Below, in pieces: positions 1-7,970 of a DNA stretch of 64,000 nucleotides; the first letter of the stretch is position 1; every line of letters starts with the position of its first letter. Origin of the DNA: JBDUDK01 sp040002995 (lineage in GTDB: Bacteria > Actinomycetota > Acidimicrobiia > Acidimicrobiales > Ilumatobacteraceae); NCBI GenBank assembly GCA_040002995.1, contig JBDUDK010000033.1, positions 7,029 through 71,028 on the forward strand. Direction: 5' to 3'. The notes below the pieces were generated by a model. It was given only the letters and a program-made list of their open reading frames with translations, made no database searches and was not told the DNA's origin. The position numbers and the translations under genes are program-made.

Positions 1-742
1 TGAGCTTGAGGATGAGCATGTGTTCGGCGAGCCAGCGGTTGTCGCGCGCCATCACCGACGCGATGCGCAGCGCGAAGCACTTCTTGCCGAGCAGGGCGTT
101 GCCGCCGTAGCCCGAGCCGTAACTCCAGATCTCGCGAGTCTCCGGGAAATGCACGATGTACTTGTTCTCGGCGTTGCACGGCCACGGAACATCTTCTTGG
201 CCGGGAGCGAGCGGAGCCCCGACCGAATGCAGGCACGGCACGAACTCCCCGTCAGGGCCGAGGACGTCGAGTGCCGCTTGGCCCATGCGGGTCATGATGC
301 GCATCGAGACGGCGACGTAGGCGGAATCGGTGAGCTGCACCCCGATGTGAGCGATCGGCGATCCGAGCGGCCCCATGGAGAACGGAACCACGTAAAGCGT
401 GCGGCCCTTCATCGCGCCAGAGAAAAATGTGGTGAGCGCAGCGCGCATCTCGGCGGGATCGCGCCAGTTGTTGGTGGGGCCGGCTTCGGCCTCGGTGGCC
501 GAACAGATGAACGTGCGGTCTTCGACGCGGGCGACGTCGGCGGGATCGGAGTGAGCCCAGTAGCAGTTCGGGCGCATCTCCGGGTTCAGCGGTGTGAAGG
601 TTCCCGACGCCACGAGGGCGTCGCACAACTCGCGGTACTCCTCAGCCGAGCCATCACACCAATGGATCGCGTCGGGCTGTAGGACTTTGGCCCACTGGTC
701 GACCCATTCGCGCAGTTGCCGGTTCGAGGTCGTCGCGCTCAT
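1..742 (-). CDS. pckG: Phosphoenolpyruvate carboxykinase (GTP), N-terminal part, cut by window edge
   Basis: The first 247 residues of GTP-dependent PEP carboxykinase are visible; the family is usually about 600 residues, so the C-terminal nucleotide-binding part lies outside the window. The enzyme converts oxaloacetate and GTP to PEP, GDP and CO2 in gluconeogenesis and anaplerosis in the cytosol. Diagnostic stretches are GPLGSPIAHIGVQLTDSAYV near residue 120 and the active-site segment SGYGGNALLGKKCFALRIAS near residues 207-226, containing the conserved reactive Cys. The ATG is preceded by a strong AGGAGG site. It is third in a leftward run after rpmB and a cold-shock-like gene, 21 bp downstream of the latter. 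Confidence 0.95.
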   Translation of the reverse strand, partial: MSATTSNRQLREWVDQWAKVLQPDAIHWCDGSAEEYRELCDALVASGTFTPLNPEMRPNCYWAHSDPADVARVEDRTFICSATEAEAGPTNNWRDPAEMRAALTTFFSGAMKGRTLYVVPFSMGPLGSPIAHIGVQLTDSAYVAVSMRIMTRMGQAALDVLGPDGEFVPCLHSVGAPLAPGQEDVPWPCNAENKYIVHFPETREIWSYGSGYGGNALLGKKCFALRIASVMARDNRWLAEHMLILKL

Positions 743-763
743 GGTCCCTCCTGGGAGGTGCGA

Positions 764-1003
764 TCAGGGAAGGGGTGTCGGCTCGTAGCCGGGTGTACCC
801 ATGTCGACCTCGGAGCCGAGTCGCAGGTGGGTTGCTTGGCCCGAGGTGTCGAGTTGGAAGATCACGCGTTGGCCGGGGCGGAGCATACGGAAGACCGAAC
901 CGTCGAGGGCATCGGCGGCGAGGTCGTACTCGGAGAGGTCGGTGTCGGTGACGACCAGGCCCGTGCGGGTGCCCGGGTCGTACGCCTTGATCACGCCTTG
1001 CAT
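764..1003 (-). CDS. Small cold-shock-like OB-fold protein
   Basis: A 79-residue protein starting MQGVIKAYDPGTRTGLVV. The pattern G-x-I-K-x-Y followed by alternating beta-strand segments and PGQRVIF resembles a cold-shock domain, a small OB fold that binds single-stranded nucleic acid. The aromatic RNP motifs of true CspA proteins are not obvious, so this is a divergent member and RNA binding is inferred. The ATG at 1003 has GAGGAC about 6 nt upstream. It lies 10 bp downstream of rpmB and 21 bp upstream of pckG, all leftward, so the three may share a transcript. Confidence 0.6.
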   Translation of the reverse strand: MQGVIKAYDPGTRTGLVVTDTDLSEYDLAADALDGSVFRMLRPGQRVIFQLDTSGQATHLRLGSEVDMGTPGYEPTPLP

Positions 1004-1013
1004 GAGTCCGTCC

Positions 1014-1208
1014 TCAATGACTGCGTTTGGTGACCTTGCCGGCCCGGATACACGACGTGCACACGTTGAGGCGCTTGGGCGAACCGGCCACCACAGCTCT
1101 GACGCGCTGGATGTTCGGGTTCCAGCGGCGCTTGGTCCGAATATGCGAATGGCTGACGGACATGCCCCACGACGGGCCCTTTCCGCAGACCTCACATACA
1201 GCAGCCAT
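1014..1208 (-). CDS. rpmB: 50S ribosomal protein L28
   Basis: A 64-residue L28, a small basic protein of the large ribosomal subunit. The N-terminus MAAVCEVCGKGP and the segment TKRRWNPNIQRVR are characteristic. It is a zinc-type (C+) copy: CxxC at residues 5-8 and a second CxxC (CTSC) near residues 50-53. AGGGAG lies about 8 nt before the ATG. It heads a leftward unit with a cold-shock-like gene and pckG and is divergent from fakA. The neighbourhood rpmB-fakA-recG is conserved in many bacteria. Confidence 0.96.
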   Translation of the reverse strand: MAAVCEVCGKGPSWGMSVSHSHIRTKRRWNPNIQRVRAVVAGSPKRLNVCTSCIRAGKVTKRSH

Positions 1209-1315
1209 CGCACCCGCTCCCTGTTGAACGCAAACCTTGCCCGGAAACCTTTTCGGTAACCCAGAAATTTGGGATCCCGACCGGCCCGCCAGGCTATCAG
1301 CGGGTCATCGGGGTG

Positions 1316-1354
1316 CCCAAAGGAAGGCCCCAAAGGAAGGCCCCAAAGGAAGGC
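1316..1354. repeat. Three tandem copies of a 13-bp repeat upstream of fakA
   Basis: Three perfect head-to-tail copies of cccaaaggaaggc (1316-1328, 1329-1341, 1342-1354) lie in the 178-bp divergent region between rpmB and fakA. The copies end 18 bp before the putative fakA -10 element. The unit is more purine-biased than the surrounding DNA. Function is unknown: it could be an activator-binding array or a slippage product. Confidence 0.85.
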
Positions 1355-1372
1355 GCAGCGGCGCCCGCCGTT

Positions 1373-1378
1373 TACCAT
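1373..1378 (+). promoter_or_regulatory. Putative leaderless -10 element for fakA
   Basis: TACCAT lies 8 nt before the fakA ATG and there is no Shine-Dalgarno sequence. It fits the actinobacterial TANNNT -10 pattern for a transcript starting at or next to the start codon. The same arrangement recurs at about a dozen genes in this window. Confidence 0.5.
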
Positions 1379-1386
1379 CCGCAGCC

Positions 1387-3021
1387 ATGCCCACGCTCGA
1401 GCGACTCGGTGTCGCCGAGGTGCGCGCCATTGCCGCGACGTTCGAGCGGCTGCTCGACGCCCACCAGGATCGCATCAACCGCCTGAATGTCTATCCCGTG
1501 CCCGATGGTGACACCGGCACGAACATGGCCAGGACCCTCGCGGCCGTGACCGCAGAGATCGACTCGCTTCCGCCGGAGGCGGATATCGAGGACGTGTGCC
1601 GGGCGATCTCGCACGGTTCGCTGATGGGCGCGCGCGGCAACTCGGGGGTGATCGTTTCCCAGATTCTCCGCGGTATCGCGGGTGTCTTGTCGACGTCGGC
1701 GCCCGTGGGTCCGGAACTCGCGGCCGCCGCGGTACGCGCCGGAGCGACGGGGGCGTACGCGGCGGTGATGAAGCCGGTGGAGGGCACGATTCTCACCGTC
1801 ATCCGCGTGGCGGCCGAGGCCGCCGAGCGCGCCGCCGCCGATGGGGCGACGTTGGTCGAGGTGCTCGAGGCGGCCCACCGGGGCGCAGAGCAGGCACTCG
1901 AAGAGACACCGCAGCTGCTCGAGGTGCTGCGAGAGGCCGGTGTAGTCGATGCCGGGGGCGCCGGACTGCTGTTGCTGTTCGACGCGGCGCTCCACATTGT
2001 CGAGGGCCGCCCGCTGCCGGAGGCGCCCGAGCACGAGGACGTTTCAGCCGTGGCGCCGGTCGCGAACCACGGCGGCGAGACGGTGGCCGTCAATCGCTAC
2101 GAGGTCATGTTCTTTCTCGACGCGCCCGACGACCAGATCAACGACTTCAAGGAGGCGTGGGCCGCGCTGGGCGACTCGATCGTCGTCGTCGGCGGCGACG
2201 GACTGTGGAACTGCCACGTGCACACCGACGACGTGGGCGGGGCGATCGAGAGCGCGATCGACGTCGGCCGCCCGCACCAAATACGGGTCACCGATCTGTC
2301 GGAGGAGGTCGCTGAGGAGCACGAGCGCCGCGAGGCGCTGATGGCGACGCAGCGCGCCCGGGTCTCGACCGCAGTTGTCGCCGTCAGCGCCGGCGCGGGC
2401 CTGACGCGTTTGTTTCGCCAGTTCGCTGTCCAGGAGGTCGTGGCGGGAGGCCAGACGCTCAACCCCTCGACCGCTGAGCTACTCGCGGCGGTCGAACGGG
2501 CGCCATCCGAGACGGTGATTGTCCTGCCGAACAACAAGAACATCGTGCCGGTGGCGGAGCAGCTCGACGCGCTGACGACGAAGACGGTGCGAGTAGTGCC
2601 GACGCGTTCGATGCCGGAAGGCCTAGGCGCGCTGGTCGTCTATGACCCGGAGGGCACCGGAGATGCCAACGCTGCCGGGATGACCGCCGCCGCCGCGCAA
2701 GTCCGAAGTGGTGCGGTGACGCGGGCGGTGCGGGCCAGCACGGCCGGGGCCGCGACGATCGCCGAGGGCGACTGGCTAGGCATCGACCGCGACGAGGGCA
2801 TCGTCGCCGTCGACAGCTCGATCGAACGTGTCGTGGTCGGTCTGCTCGCCAACCTCGTCGACGACGAGGCGGGAATCGTCACCGTGCTCGCGGGCGAGGG
2901 TTCCAGTGACGCCCTCACGGCACGGATCCGCGCGTGGGTCGCGCAGCGTCATCCGGGGCTTGAGGTCGAGGTGCACGCGGGTGATCAGCCGCTCTACCCC
3001 TATCTATTCGGCGTCGAGTAG
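1387..3021 (+). CDS. fakA: DAK2/EDD-domain protein, fatty acid kinase FakA family
   Basis: A 544-residue protein of the YloV/FakA family. The N-terminal DhaL/DAK2 kinase domain shows the Mg-ATP loop PDGDTGTNMART at residues 39-50 and HGSLMGARGNSGVIVSQILRG near 76-96. The C-terminal half is an EDD/DegV-like module. FakA phosphorylates fatty acids held by a separate FakB carrier to feed phospholipid synthesis; no fakB is in the window, and plsX, a linked step, lies 5 kb downstream. I chose the ATG at 1387 because it gives the family N-terminus and follows TACCAT by 8 nt. Family assignment is firm; kinase activity is inferred from the family. Confidence 0.88.
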   Translation: MPTLERLGVAEVRAIAATFERLLDAHQDRINRLNVYPVPDGDTGTNMARTLAAVTAEIDSLPPEADIEDVCRAISHGSLMGARGNSGVIVSQILRGIAGVLSTSAPVGPELAAAAVRAGATGAYAAVMKPVEGTILTVIRVAAEAAERAAADGATLVEVLEAAHRGAEQALEETPQLLEVLREAGVVDAGGAGLLLLFDAALHIVEGRPLPEAPEHEDVSAVAPVANHGGETVAVNRYEVMFFLDAPDDQINDFKEAWAALGDSIVVVGGDGLWNCHVHTDDVGGAIESAIDVGRPHQIRVTDLSEEVAEEHERREALMATQRARVSTAVVAVSAGAGLTRLFRQFAVQEVVAGGQTLNPSTAELLAAVERAPSETVIVLPNNKNIVPVAEQLDALTTKTVRVVPTRSMPEGLGALVVYDPEGTGDANAAGMTAAAAQVRSGAVTRAVRASTAGAATIAEGDWLGIDRDEGIVAVDSSIERVVVGLLANLVDDEAGIVTVLAGEGSSDALTARIRAWVAQRHPGLEVEVHAGDQPLYPYLFGVE

Positions 3022-3155
3022 GTCATCAGCTCCTCGCCGATGAGACGGCTGCGTCCGATGATCAGCGCCAGGCTCGCGCAACCAACCGTTTGAAGGACCG
3101 TGGTCCAGATGAACAGCACCGTCGGACCGAAGTGAGAACTGAGGAACGCGCTCAT
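3000..3155 (-). CDS. Small single-pass membrane protein (51 aa), unknown function
   Basis: An antisense small gene in the fakA-recG gap. It starts MSAFLSSHFGPTVLFIWTTV, continues with a hydrophobic stretch to about residue 33 (ending ALII), then a short basic-acidic tail. One transmembrane helix with the C-terminus inside is likely. AGGGA lies 5-8 nt before the ATG. The last 22 bp overlap the 3' end of fakA. I do not recognise a family. Support is the ribosome-binding site, the hydrophobic profile and the otherwise empty gap; it could be fortuitous. Confidence 0.4.
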   Translation of the reverse strand: MSAFLSSHFGPTVLFIWTTVLQTVGCASLALIIGRSRLIGEELMTYSTPNR

Positions 3156-3217
3156 GGCGTCCCTGTCGGCAAAACCACGCGCCGTTGACTCAAGGCAGGC
3201 TCAGGACATCGGACGCT

Positions 3218-3223
3218 TACCGT
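3218..3223 (+). promoter_or_regulatory. Putative -10 element upstream of recG
   Basis: TACCGT fits TANNNT. It sits 5 nt before the first ATG of a five-codon mini-ORF (3229-3246) rather than directly before recG, so the transcript may be leaderless for the mini-ORF and reach recG by coupling. Confidence 0.35.
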
Positions 3224-3228
3224 CAGGC

Positions 3229-3246
3229 ATGATGTCGTCTCGATGA
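3229..3246 (+). other. Five-codon upstream mini-ORF coupled to recG
   Basis: The sequence reads Met-Met-Ser-Ser-Arg-stop. Its TGA overlaps the recG ATG in the tetranucleotide ATGA. No Shine-Dalgarno site is visible for recG itself, so termination-reinitiation at this overlap could load ribosomes on recG. The arrangement is seen directly; translation of the mini-ORF is inference. Confidence 0.3.
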
Positions 3247-5384
3247 CTGACCCGCTGAGCCTGCGCGATCTGGCCGAGATCGGCGTGGGCCGTCTGAAGG
3301 GCGTCGGTGAAAAACGCGAGCGGGCCCTCGGCGAGGTGGGTATCGAGAGCGTGCTCGACCTACTCACGCACTACCCGCGGCGATGGGTAGACCGCACGAA
3401 CGAAGCTCGAGTGGCCGATCTGCGTCCCGGCGAGGACGCGCTCGTACTCGTGACCCTGCGCACGGTCTCGAAACGAACGATGCGCAACCACCGGACGATG
3501 GTGACCGCCGACGCGGGTGACGACTCGGGCCGGCTGTCGCTCGTGTTCTTCAACCAACCGTGGCGGGAGCGTCAGCTTCGCCCCGACATGCAGGTCGCCG
3601 TGTTCGGACGCCCGGAGACCTATCGCGGCGGTCTCCAGATGACGAATCCCGTCGTCGACCTCATCGGCGACCGCACGGGCCGGATCGTGGCGATCTATCC
3701 CCAGTCCGAGAAGGCTGGCCTTTCGACCTGGGAGCTGGGCGGATGGGTCGAGGAGGCGCTGGCGCGGTGCCGCCCGCGGGGCATCGCCGATCCGGTTCCC
3801 AGCCGGGTGCTCGCCCTCTTTGACCTCGTCGGGCGCGAGCGGGCCCTCCGCGAGATCCACGTGCCCGACTCGATGGCGGCCAAGGAGGCGGCCCGCCGGC
3901 GTCTCGTCTTCGACGAGTTGCTACGGGTGCAGCTTCTGCTGGTGCTGCGCAAGCGTGCGCTCGAGCGCGACGCCGCGGGTATTGAACACGTAGTCGGGGG
4001 CGAGCTGGTGCGGCGTTTCCATACCTCGCTGCCGTTCGCGCTCACCGGCGCCCAGGCGCGCACGATCGCGGAGATCGAGGCCGATCTCGTCGCGCCGAGA
4101 CCCATGCACCGGCTCCTACAGGGCGACGTTGGCGCGGGTAAGACGGTCGTGGCTGTGAGCGCGCTGCTCGCCGCGGTGCAGGGCGGCCACCAGGGCGCGT
4201 TCATGGCGCCCACTGAGGTGCTCGCCGAGCAGCACGCCGCCGCCGTCCGGGCGTTGCTGGAAGGGGTGAGCGTGCCAGCGTCCGGGAACCTCTTCGGTGA
4301 CCGCCCGCTCGCGGTGGCGTTGCTGACGAGCCGCACCGGTGCCGCCGAACGCCGCGAGATCGCCGCAGGGCTACTCGGCGGCACGGTCGACCTCTTGATT
4401 GGCACGCACGCGTTGATCCAGGAGGGAGTGGAGTTCGCATCCCTCGGGGTCGTGGTCATCGATGAGCAGCACCGCTTCGGTGTCGAGCAGCGCGCGAAGT
4501 TGAAGGCGAAGGTGGGCGTCGACCAGGCCACGGTGCCCGACGTGCTCGTGATGACGGCGACGCCGATCCCCCGCACCGCGGCGATGACCGTCTACGGCGA
4601 CCTCGACGTCAGCACGCTCGACGAGCTGCCGCCGGGCCGCACGCCGGTCCGCACGTACGCGGCGGCGGGGCCCCTCGACGAGGCCAGGGCGTGGGCGGAG
4701 GTGCGCGCCGCGGTCGACCGCGGTGAACAGGCCTACGTCGTGTGCCCGCTCATCGAGGCCAGCACGTCGAGCGAGAAGCTCGAAGTGGCCTCGGCCGAGG
4801 AGACGTTCGAGCGGCTCTCGACCGGGGAGCTCGCCGGTGCACGCGTCGGCCTGCTGCACGGTCGACTCGGCGCCAAGGAGAAGGAAGCGGTGATGGCCGC
4901 GTTTCGCGCCCATGAGCTCGACGCGCTCGTAGCCACCACCGTGATCGAAGTTGGGATCGACGTGCCGAACGCGACCGTCATGGTGGTGCTCGACGCCGAC
5001 CGGTTCGGTATCGCGCAGCTTCACCAGCTCCGCGGGCGAGTCGGCCGGGGGAGCGCGACCTCGTCGTGCTGGCTGGTGACGAGCGGCGAGGGCGAGCCGT
5101 CCCCTCGCGTGGAGGCTCTGGCGGCCACCAACGATGGCTTTGAGCTGGCCGAAGTCGACCTCGAGCTCCGGGGCGAGGGCACGATCATGGGGGAGCGCCA
5201 GACCGGCCGCAACGATCTGAAACTGGCGTCGCTGCGCCGGGACAAGGAGTGGGTGGTCCGGGCGCGAGAGGCCGCTTTCAGCCTGGTCGACGCCGACCCC
5301 CATCTCGCTGGTCACCCGCTACTGGCCGACGAACTGCGGCTGTTCTTCGACGAGGACGACGTCGACTACCTCTTCAAGAGCTGA
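3243..5384 (+). CDS. recG: ATP-dependent DNA helicase RecG
   Basis: A 713-residue superfamily 2 helicase that remodels stalled forks and Holliday junctions. The N-terminal wedge/OB domain covers about residues 55-160. Helicase motifs are intact: Walker A GDVGAGKT at 294-301, DEQH box at 407-410, MTATPIPRT of motif III, and a C-terminal helicase domain with QLRGRVGRG. Length is normal. It is followed tail-to-tail by a small zinc-ribbon gene after 1 bp. The ATG is fixed by homology from the first residues (helix-hairpin-like LAEIGVGRLKGVGEKRERAL). Confidence 0.97.
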   Translation: MTDPLSLRDLAEIGVGRLKGVGEKRERALGEVGIESVLDLLTHYPRRWVDRTNEARVADLRPGEDALVLVTLRTVSKRTMRNHRTMVTADAGDDSGRLSLVFFNQPWRERQLRPDMQVAVFGRPETYRGGLQMTNPVVDLIGDRTGRIVAIYPQSEKAGLSTWELGGWVEEALARCRPRGIADPVPSRVLALFDLVGRERALREIHVPDSMAAKEAARRRLVFDELLRVQLLLVLRKRALERDAAGIEHVVGGELVRRFHTSLPFALTGAQARTIAEIEADLVAPRPMHRLLQGDVGAGKTVVAVSALLAAVQGGHQGAFMAPTEVLAEQHAAAVRALLEGVSVPASGNLFGDRPLAVALLTSRTGAAERREIAAGLLGGTVDLLIGTHALIQEGVEFASLGVVVIDEQHRFGVEQRAKLKAKVGVDQATVPDVLVMTATPIPRTAAMTVYGDLDVSTLDELPPGRTPVRTYAAAGPLDEARAWAEVRAAVDRGEQAYVVCPLIEASTSSEKLEVASAEETFERLSTGELAGARVGLLHGRLGAKEKEAVMAAFRAHELDALVATTVIEVGIDVPNATVMVVLDADRFGIAQLHQLRGRVGRGSATSSCWLVTSGEGEPSPRVEALAATNDGFELAEVDLELRGEGTIMGERQTGRNDLKLASLRRDKEWVVRAREAAFSLVDADPHLAGHPLLADELRLFFDEDDVDYLFKS

Positions 5385-5385
5385 C

Positions 5386-5571
5386 TCAGTCGGGCGTCTC
5401 TTCGGCCACCTCGATGTCCCACCGATCGAGGCAGTCACGGCAGCGGTAGGCGGCGATGTCGCCCGGCTGCCAGCCCCCGATCTCAGGCGCAGCCGACAAG
5501 AGGTGGGCCTCCCCGCCGCAGTCGACGCAGGTGATCACTTCAGGTACTTCCACGCCGAAAACGGTACCCAC
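5386..5571 (-). CDS. Small zinc-ribbon protein (61 aa)
   Basis: A short acidic protein with two CxxC knuckles: CVDCGG near residues 15-20 and CRDCLD near 44-49, spaced like a zinc ribbon. Function is unknown; similar short zinc ribbons in Actinobacteria are annotated only as hypothetical. The start is GTG at 5571, with no clear ribosome-binding site. It converges with recG (1-bp gap) and is divergent from rsmD, whose putative -10 starts 40 bp away. Confidence 0.6.
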   Translation of the reverse strand: MGTVFGVEVPEVITCVDCGGEAHLLSAAPEIGGWQPGDIAAYRCRDCLDRWDIEVAEETPD

Positions 5572-5610
5572 GTGTCATGCAAGCGAAACGATCCGAACCC
5601 CGCCCGGCCG

Positions 5611-5616
5611 TAGCGT
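5611..5616 (+). promoter_or_regulatory. Putative leaderless -10 element for rsmD
   Basis: TAGCGT lies 7 nt before the rsmD ATG, with no Shine-Dalgarno sequence between. The identical hexamer and spacing occur before yraN. Confidence 0.5.
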
Positions 5617-5623
5617 GGCGGCG

Positions 5624-6157
5624 ATGCGGGTGGTGGCGGGGGCATTGAAGGGCCGGCGGATCGTCGCCCCGCGCGGGCGCGACACCCGGCCCACGAGCGG
5701 TCAGGTCCGCGAAGCGGTCTTCAACGCGCTCAACAGTCTCGATGTCGTGGAGGCGGCCACTGTGCTCGATCTGTTCGCGGGTTCCGGCGCGCTCGGGATC
5801 GAAGCCCTTTCTCGCGGCGCGAAGCGGTGCACGTTCGTCGACCAGGCGCGGTCGGCGATCGCGGCCATCCGCACCAACGTGGAGACATGCGCGGTCGCCG
5901 GCCAATCCACCATCGTGAACGCCGACGCGCTTGCGTTCGTCGATCATTCCGAGCGGTACGACCTCGTGCTCGCCGACCCGCCGTACGGATTCAAGGACTG
6001 GGCGGCTCTTCTGGCCCGGATTGACGCGGGCTTCGTGGTGCTCGAGTCCGACCATCCACTGAACCTCACGCCGTCGTGGGTAGCTGTGAGAGAGAAGGCC
6101 TACGGAACTACGGTTGTGACATTCGCCGAGCGGGCCGTTCCCGCCGTAACGGAGTGA
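5624..6157 (+). CDS. rsmD: 16S rRNA (guanine(966)-N(2))-methyltransferase
   Basis: A 177-residue Rossmann methyltransferase that uses SAM to methylate G966 of 16S rRNA in the assembled small subunit. Motif I DLFAGSGALGIE lies at residues 49-60 and the catalytic N6/N2-type DPPY at 118-121. The N-terminal MRVVAGALKGRRIVAP segment is typical and fixes the ATG at 5624; longer in-frame extensions upstream would not match the family. Its stop overlaps the coaD start by 4 nt, the common rsmD-coaD pairing. Confidence 0.94.
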   Translation: MRVVAGALKGRRIVAPRGRDTRPTSGQVREAVFNALNSLDVVEAATVLDLFAGSGALGIEALSRGAKRCTFVDQARSAIAAIRTNVETCAVAGQSTIVNADALAFVDHSERYDLVLADPPYGFKDWAALLARIDAGFVVLESDHPLNLTPSWVAVREKAYGTTVVTFAERAVPAVTE

Positions 6158-6642
6158 AGCGCTTGTCCAAAGTCCTCTATCCGGGGTCGTTCGACCCACT
6201 GCACAACGGCCACCTCGAGATAATCGAGACGGCCGTCGTCCTCTTCGACGAGGTCGTGGTGGCGGCCATGCGCAATCCGCAGAAGGGCGAGCCCTTCTTC
6301 GAACTCTCCGAGCGCGAGGCCATGCTGAACGAGTCCCTCGCCCATCTGCCGTCGGTGAGCGTCACGATGTTCGACGGCCTGGTGGTCGATCTGGCTCGGG
6401 CCGAGCACTGCGACTTCATCGTGAAAGGGCTCCGTGCCGTCTCCGATTTCGAGGGTGAGATGCAGATGGCGCAGATGAACCACGCCGTCAGCGGCGTGCA
6501 CACGGTTTTTCTCCCGTCCGCGTCGGCCCATTCCTTCTTGGCATCCCGCTTCATCCGGGATATCGCCCGCATGGGCGGCGATGTGTCCAAGATGGTGCCC
6601 CTACCGGTGGCCAAGCGGATCCAGGAGCGTTACGGGCGATGA
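6154..6642 (+). CDS. coaD: Phosphopantetheine adenylyltransferase
   Basis: A 162-residue enzyme of the fourth step of coenzyme A synthesis: 4'-phosphopantetheine + ATP to dephospho-CoA + PPi. Residues 9-20 (YPGSFDPLHNGH) contain the nucleotidyltransferase GSFDP and HxGH motifs. FIVKGLRAVSDFEGEMQMAQMN matches the family core, and SRFIRD near residue 132 replaces the usual SSxxR segment. The GTG at 6154 overlaps the rsmD stop (GTGA); TTG at 6163 is an alternative. Confidence 0.95.
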   Translation: MKRLSKVLYPGSFDPLHNGHLEIIETAVVLFDEVVVAAMRNPQKGEPFFELSEREAMLNESLAHLPSVSVTMFDGLVVDLARAEHCDFIVKGLRAVSDFEGEMQMAQMNHAVSGVHTVFLPSASAHSFLASRFIRDIARMGGDVSKMVPLPVAKRIQERYGR

Positions 6643-7196
6643 CGAACACCCACCGCGATACCGACGTCCCGCATTTCGACTCCGAGCGCCTGCTCGAGCG
6701 GGCCATCGACATCATCTCGACGGCGCGCACCATCCCCCTTTCGTCGTCGCCGATGATCAACCGCGACGAGATCATCGAGATCCTGCAGGAGGCCCTCGAA
6801 CGGTTTCCGGAGGAGGTGCGCCAGGCACGGTGGATGCTGAAAGAGCGCGCCGAATTCCTGGCCAAGACCCGTCGGGAGGCTGACGACATCGTCGATGCGT
6901 CGCGTGCGCAGGCGGAGCGGATGGTCCAGCGCACCGAGGTGGTGCGCCAAGCCGAGCACCGCGCCCGGTTGATCCTCGAATCGGCCGATGGCGAGGCCCG
7001 GCGGATGCGCCGCGAGGTCGAGGACTTCTGCGACCAGCGGCTCGCGAGCTTCGAGATCGTGCTCGACAAGGTGGCCAAGACAGTGACCGCCGGACGCGAG
7101 CGACTGAACGCGACCGCAGAGCCCCGCGACGAGGCGCCGGCGAAGGAGGCGACGGACGACGACGGTTCGGCGTTCTTCGACCAGGATCTCGATTGA
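6639..7196 (+). CDS. Conserved coiled-coil protein, DivIVA/ATP-synthase-B-like helix
   Basis: A 185-residue, strongly charged, almost wholly alpha-helical protein. A long heptad-rich stretch runs from about residue 45 to 165 and is rich in Arg, Glu and Ala. There is no signal peptide or membrane segment. Proteins of this shape lie between coaD and the DUF177/rpmF pair in many actinobacteria and are often labelled DivIVA-like or ATP synthase B-like by composition alone. A scaffold or cell-envelope role is possible but unproven. ATGA overlap with coaD and TTGA overlap with the next gene indicate one operon. Confidence 0.7.
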   Translation: MTNTHRDTDVPHFDSERLLERAIDIISTARTIPLSSSPMINRDEIIEILQEALERFPEEVRQARWMLKERAEFLAKTRREADDIVDASRAQAERMVQRTEVVRQAEHRARLILESADGEARRMRREVEDFCDQRLASFEIVLDKVAKTVTAGRERLNATAEPRDEAPAKEATDDDGSAFFDQDLD

Positions 7197-7729
7197 CCAT
7201 CGCGCCTGAGCGGCGGATCTATCTGGTCAACGTCGCCGATCTACTGCGGCGCCCCGGCAGCCACCGCGAAATCGAGTTCGTCGCGCCGGTCCATTCGATC
7301 GCGGTCGTCGACTCGGCGGTTCCGGAGGGAGCCGAGGCGCAGGTGCGGTTGAAGCTCGAGGCGCTCTCCGACGGCCTCACCGTCACGGGTACCGTCCGTG
7401 CCCCTTGGCGGGGCCTCTGCCGGCGCTGCCTCGAAGCGGCCGAGGGTGAGCTCTGCGCCGAGGTGCGAGAGGTGTACGCATCGCATCCCGTGAGCGACGA
7501 CATCTGGCCTTTGCATGGTGAGCAACTCGATCTCCACGACCTCGTCGTAGAGGCGCTCACCCTCGAGCTACCGCTCGCGCCGCTCTGCAACCCCAGTTGC
7601 CTGGGCCTTTGCCCCGAATGCGGTATCAACCGCAACGACGCCGACTGCGGCCATCGGGGTGCGGTGGGCGATCCGCGTTGGGCCGTTCTCGAGCAGGCAC
7701 AGTTTCAGGAGAACGATCCCGAGGGCTAA
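7193..7729 (+). CDS. yceD: DUF177 (YceD) family protein
   Basis: A 178-residue DUF177 protein. The family sits directly upstream of rpmF across bacteria and is linked to 23S rRNA processing or accumulation. The hallmark is a Cys-rich C-terminal ribbon: LCNPSCLGLCPECGINRND followed by DCGH, near residues 131-158, probably a zinc site. The start is TTG at 7193, overlapping the previous stop by 4 nt. The gap to rpmF is 36 bp. Confidence 0.88.
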   Translation: MTIAPERRIYLVNVADLLRRPGSHREIEFVAPVHSIAVVDSAVPEGAEAQVRLKLEALSDGLTVTGTVRAPWRGLCRRCLEAAEGELCAEVREVYASHPVSDDIWPLHGEQLDLHDLVVEALTLELPLAPLCNPSCLGLCPECGINRNDADCGHRGAVGDPRWAVLEQAQFQENDPEG

Positions 7730-7765
7730 CCTCCCCCGGCTCCCCAGCGAAGGAATCTGCGAGCG

Positions 7766-7945
7766 ATGGCCGTCCCGAAGAAGAAGAAATCGAAGATGAA
7801 GAGTCGCCAGCAGCGCGCCTCGGCTTGGCCCCTCGCGGCTCCGTCGCGAAGCGTCTGCCCGCGTTGCGGCGCCGCCAAGGTTCCTCACGTCGTATGCGGC
7901 TCGTGCGGTTGGTACAACGGGCGTCAGGCCGTCGACGTCGACTGA
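7766..7945 (+). CDS. rpmF: 50S ribosomal protein L32
   Basis: A 59-residue L32. The N-terminus MAVPKKKKSKMKSRQQRAS is typical, with Trp-Pro at about residues 20-21. Two CxxC pairs, CPRC near 32-35 and CGSC near 46-49, form the zinc-binding ribbon. It lies between DUF177 and plsX, the widely conserved order. AAGGAA lies about 11 nt upstream of the ATG. Confidence 0.96.
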   Translation: MAVPKKKKSKMKSRQQRASAWPLAAPSRSVCPRCGAAKVPHVVCGSCGWYNGRQAVDVD

Positions 7946-7970
7946 CGTCGCCCCCGTCTTCGCCACGACC

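Noticed and set aside
20..682. 220-codon plus-strand open frame at the left edge
   Set aside because: It is antisense to pckG, whose conserved segments are unambiguous on the minus strand.
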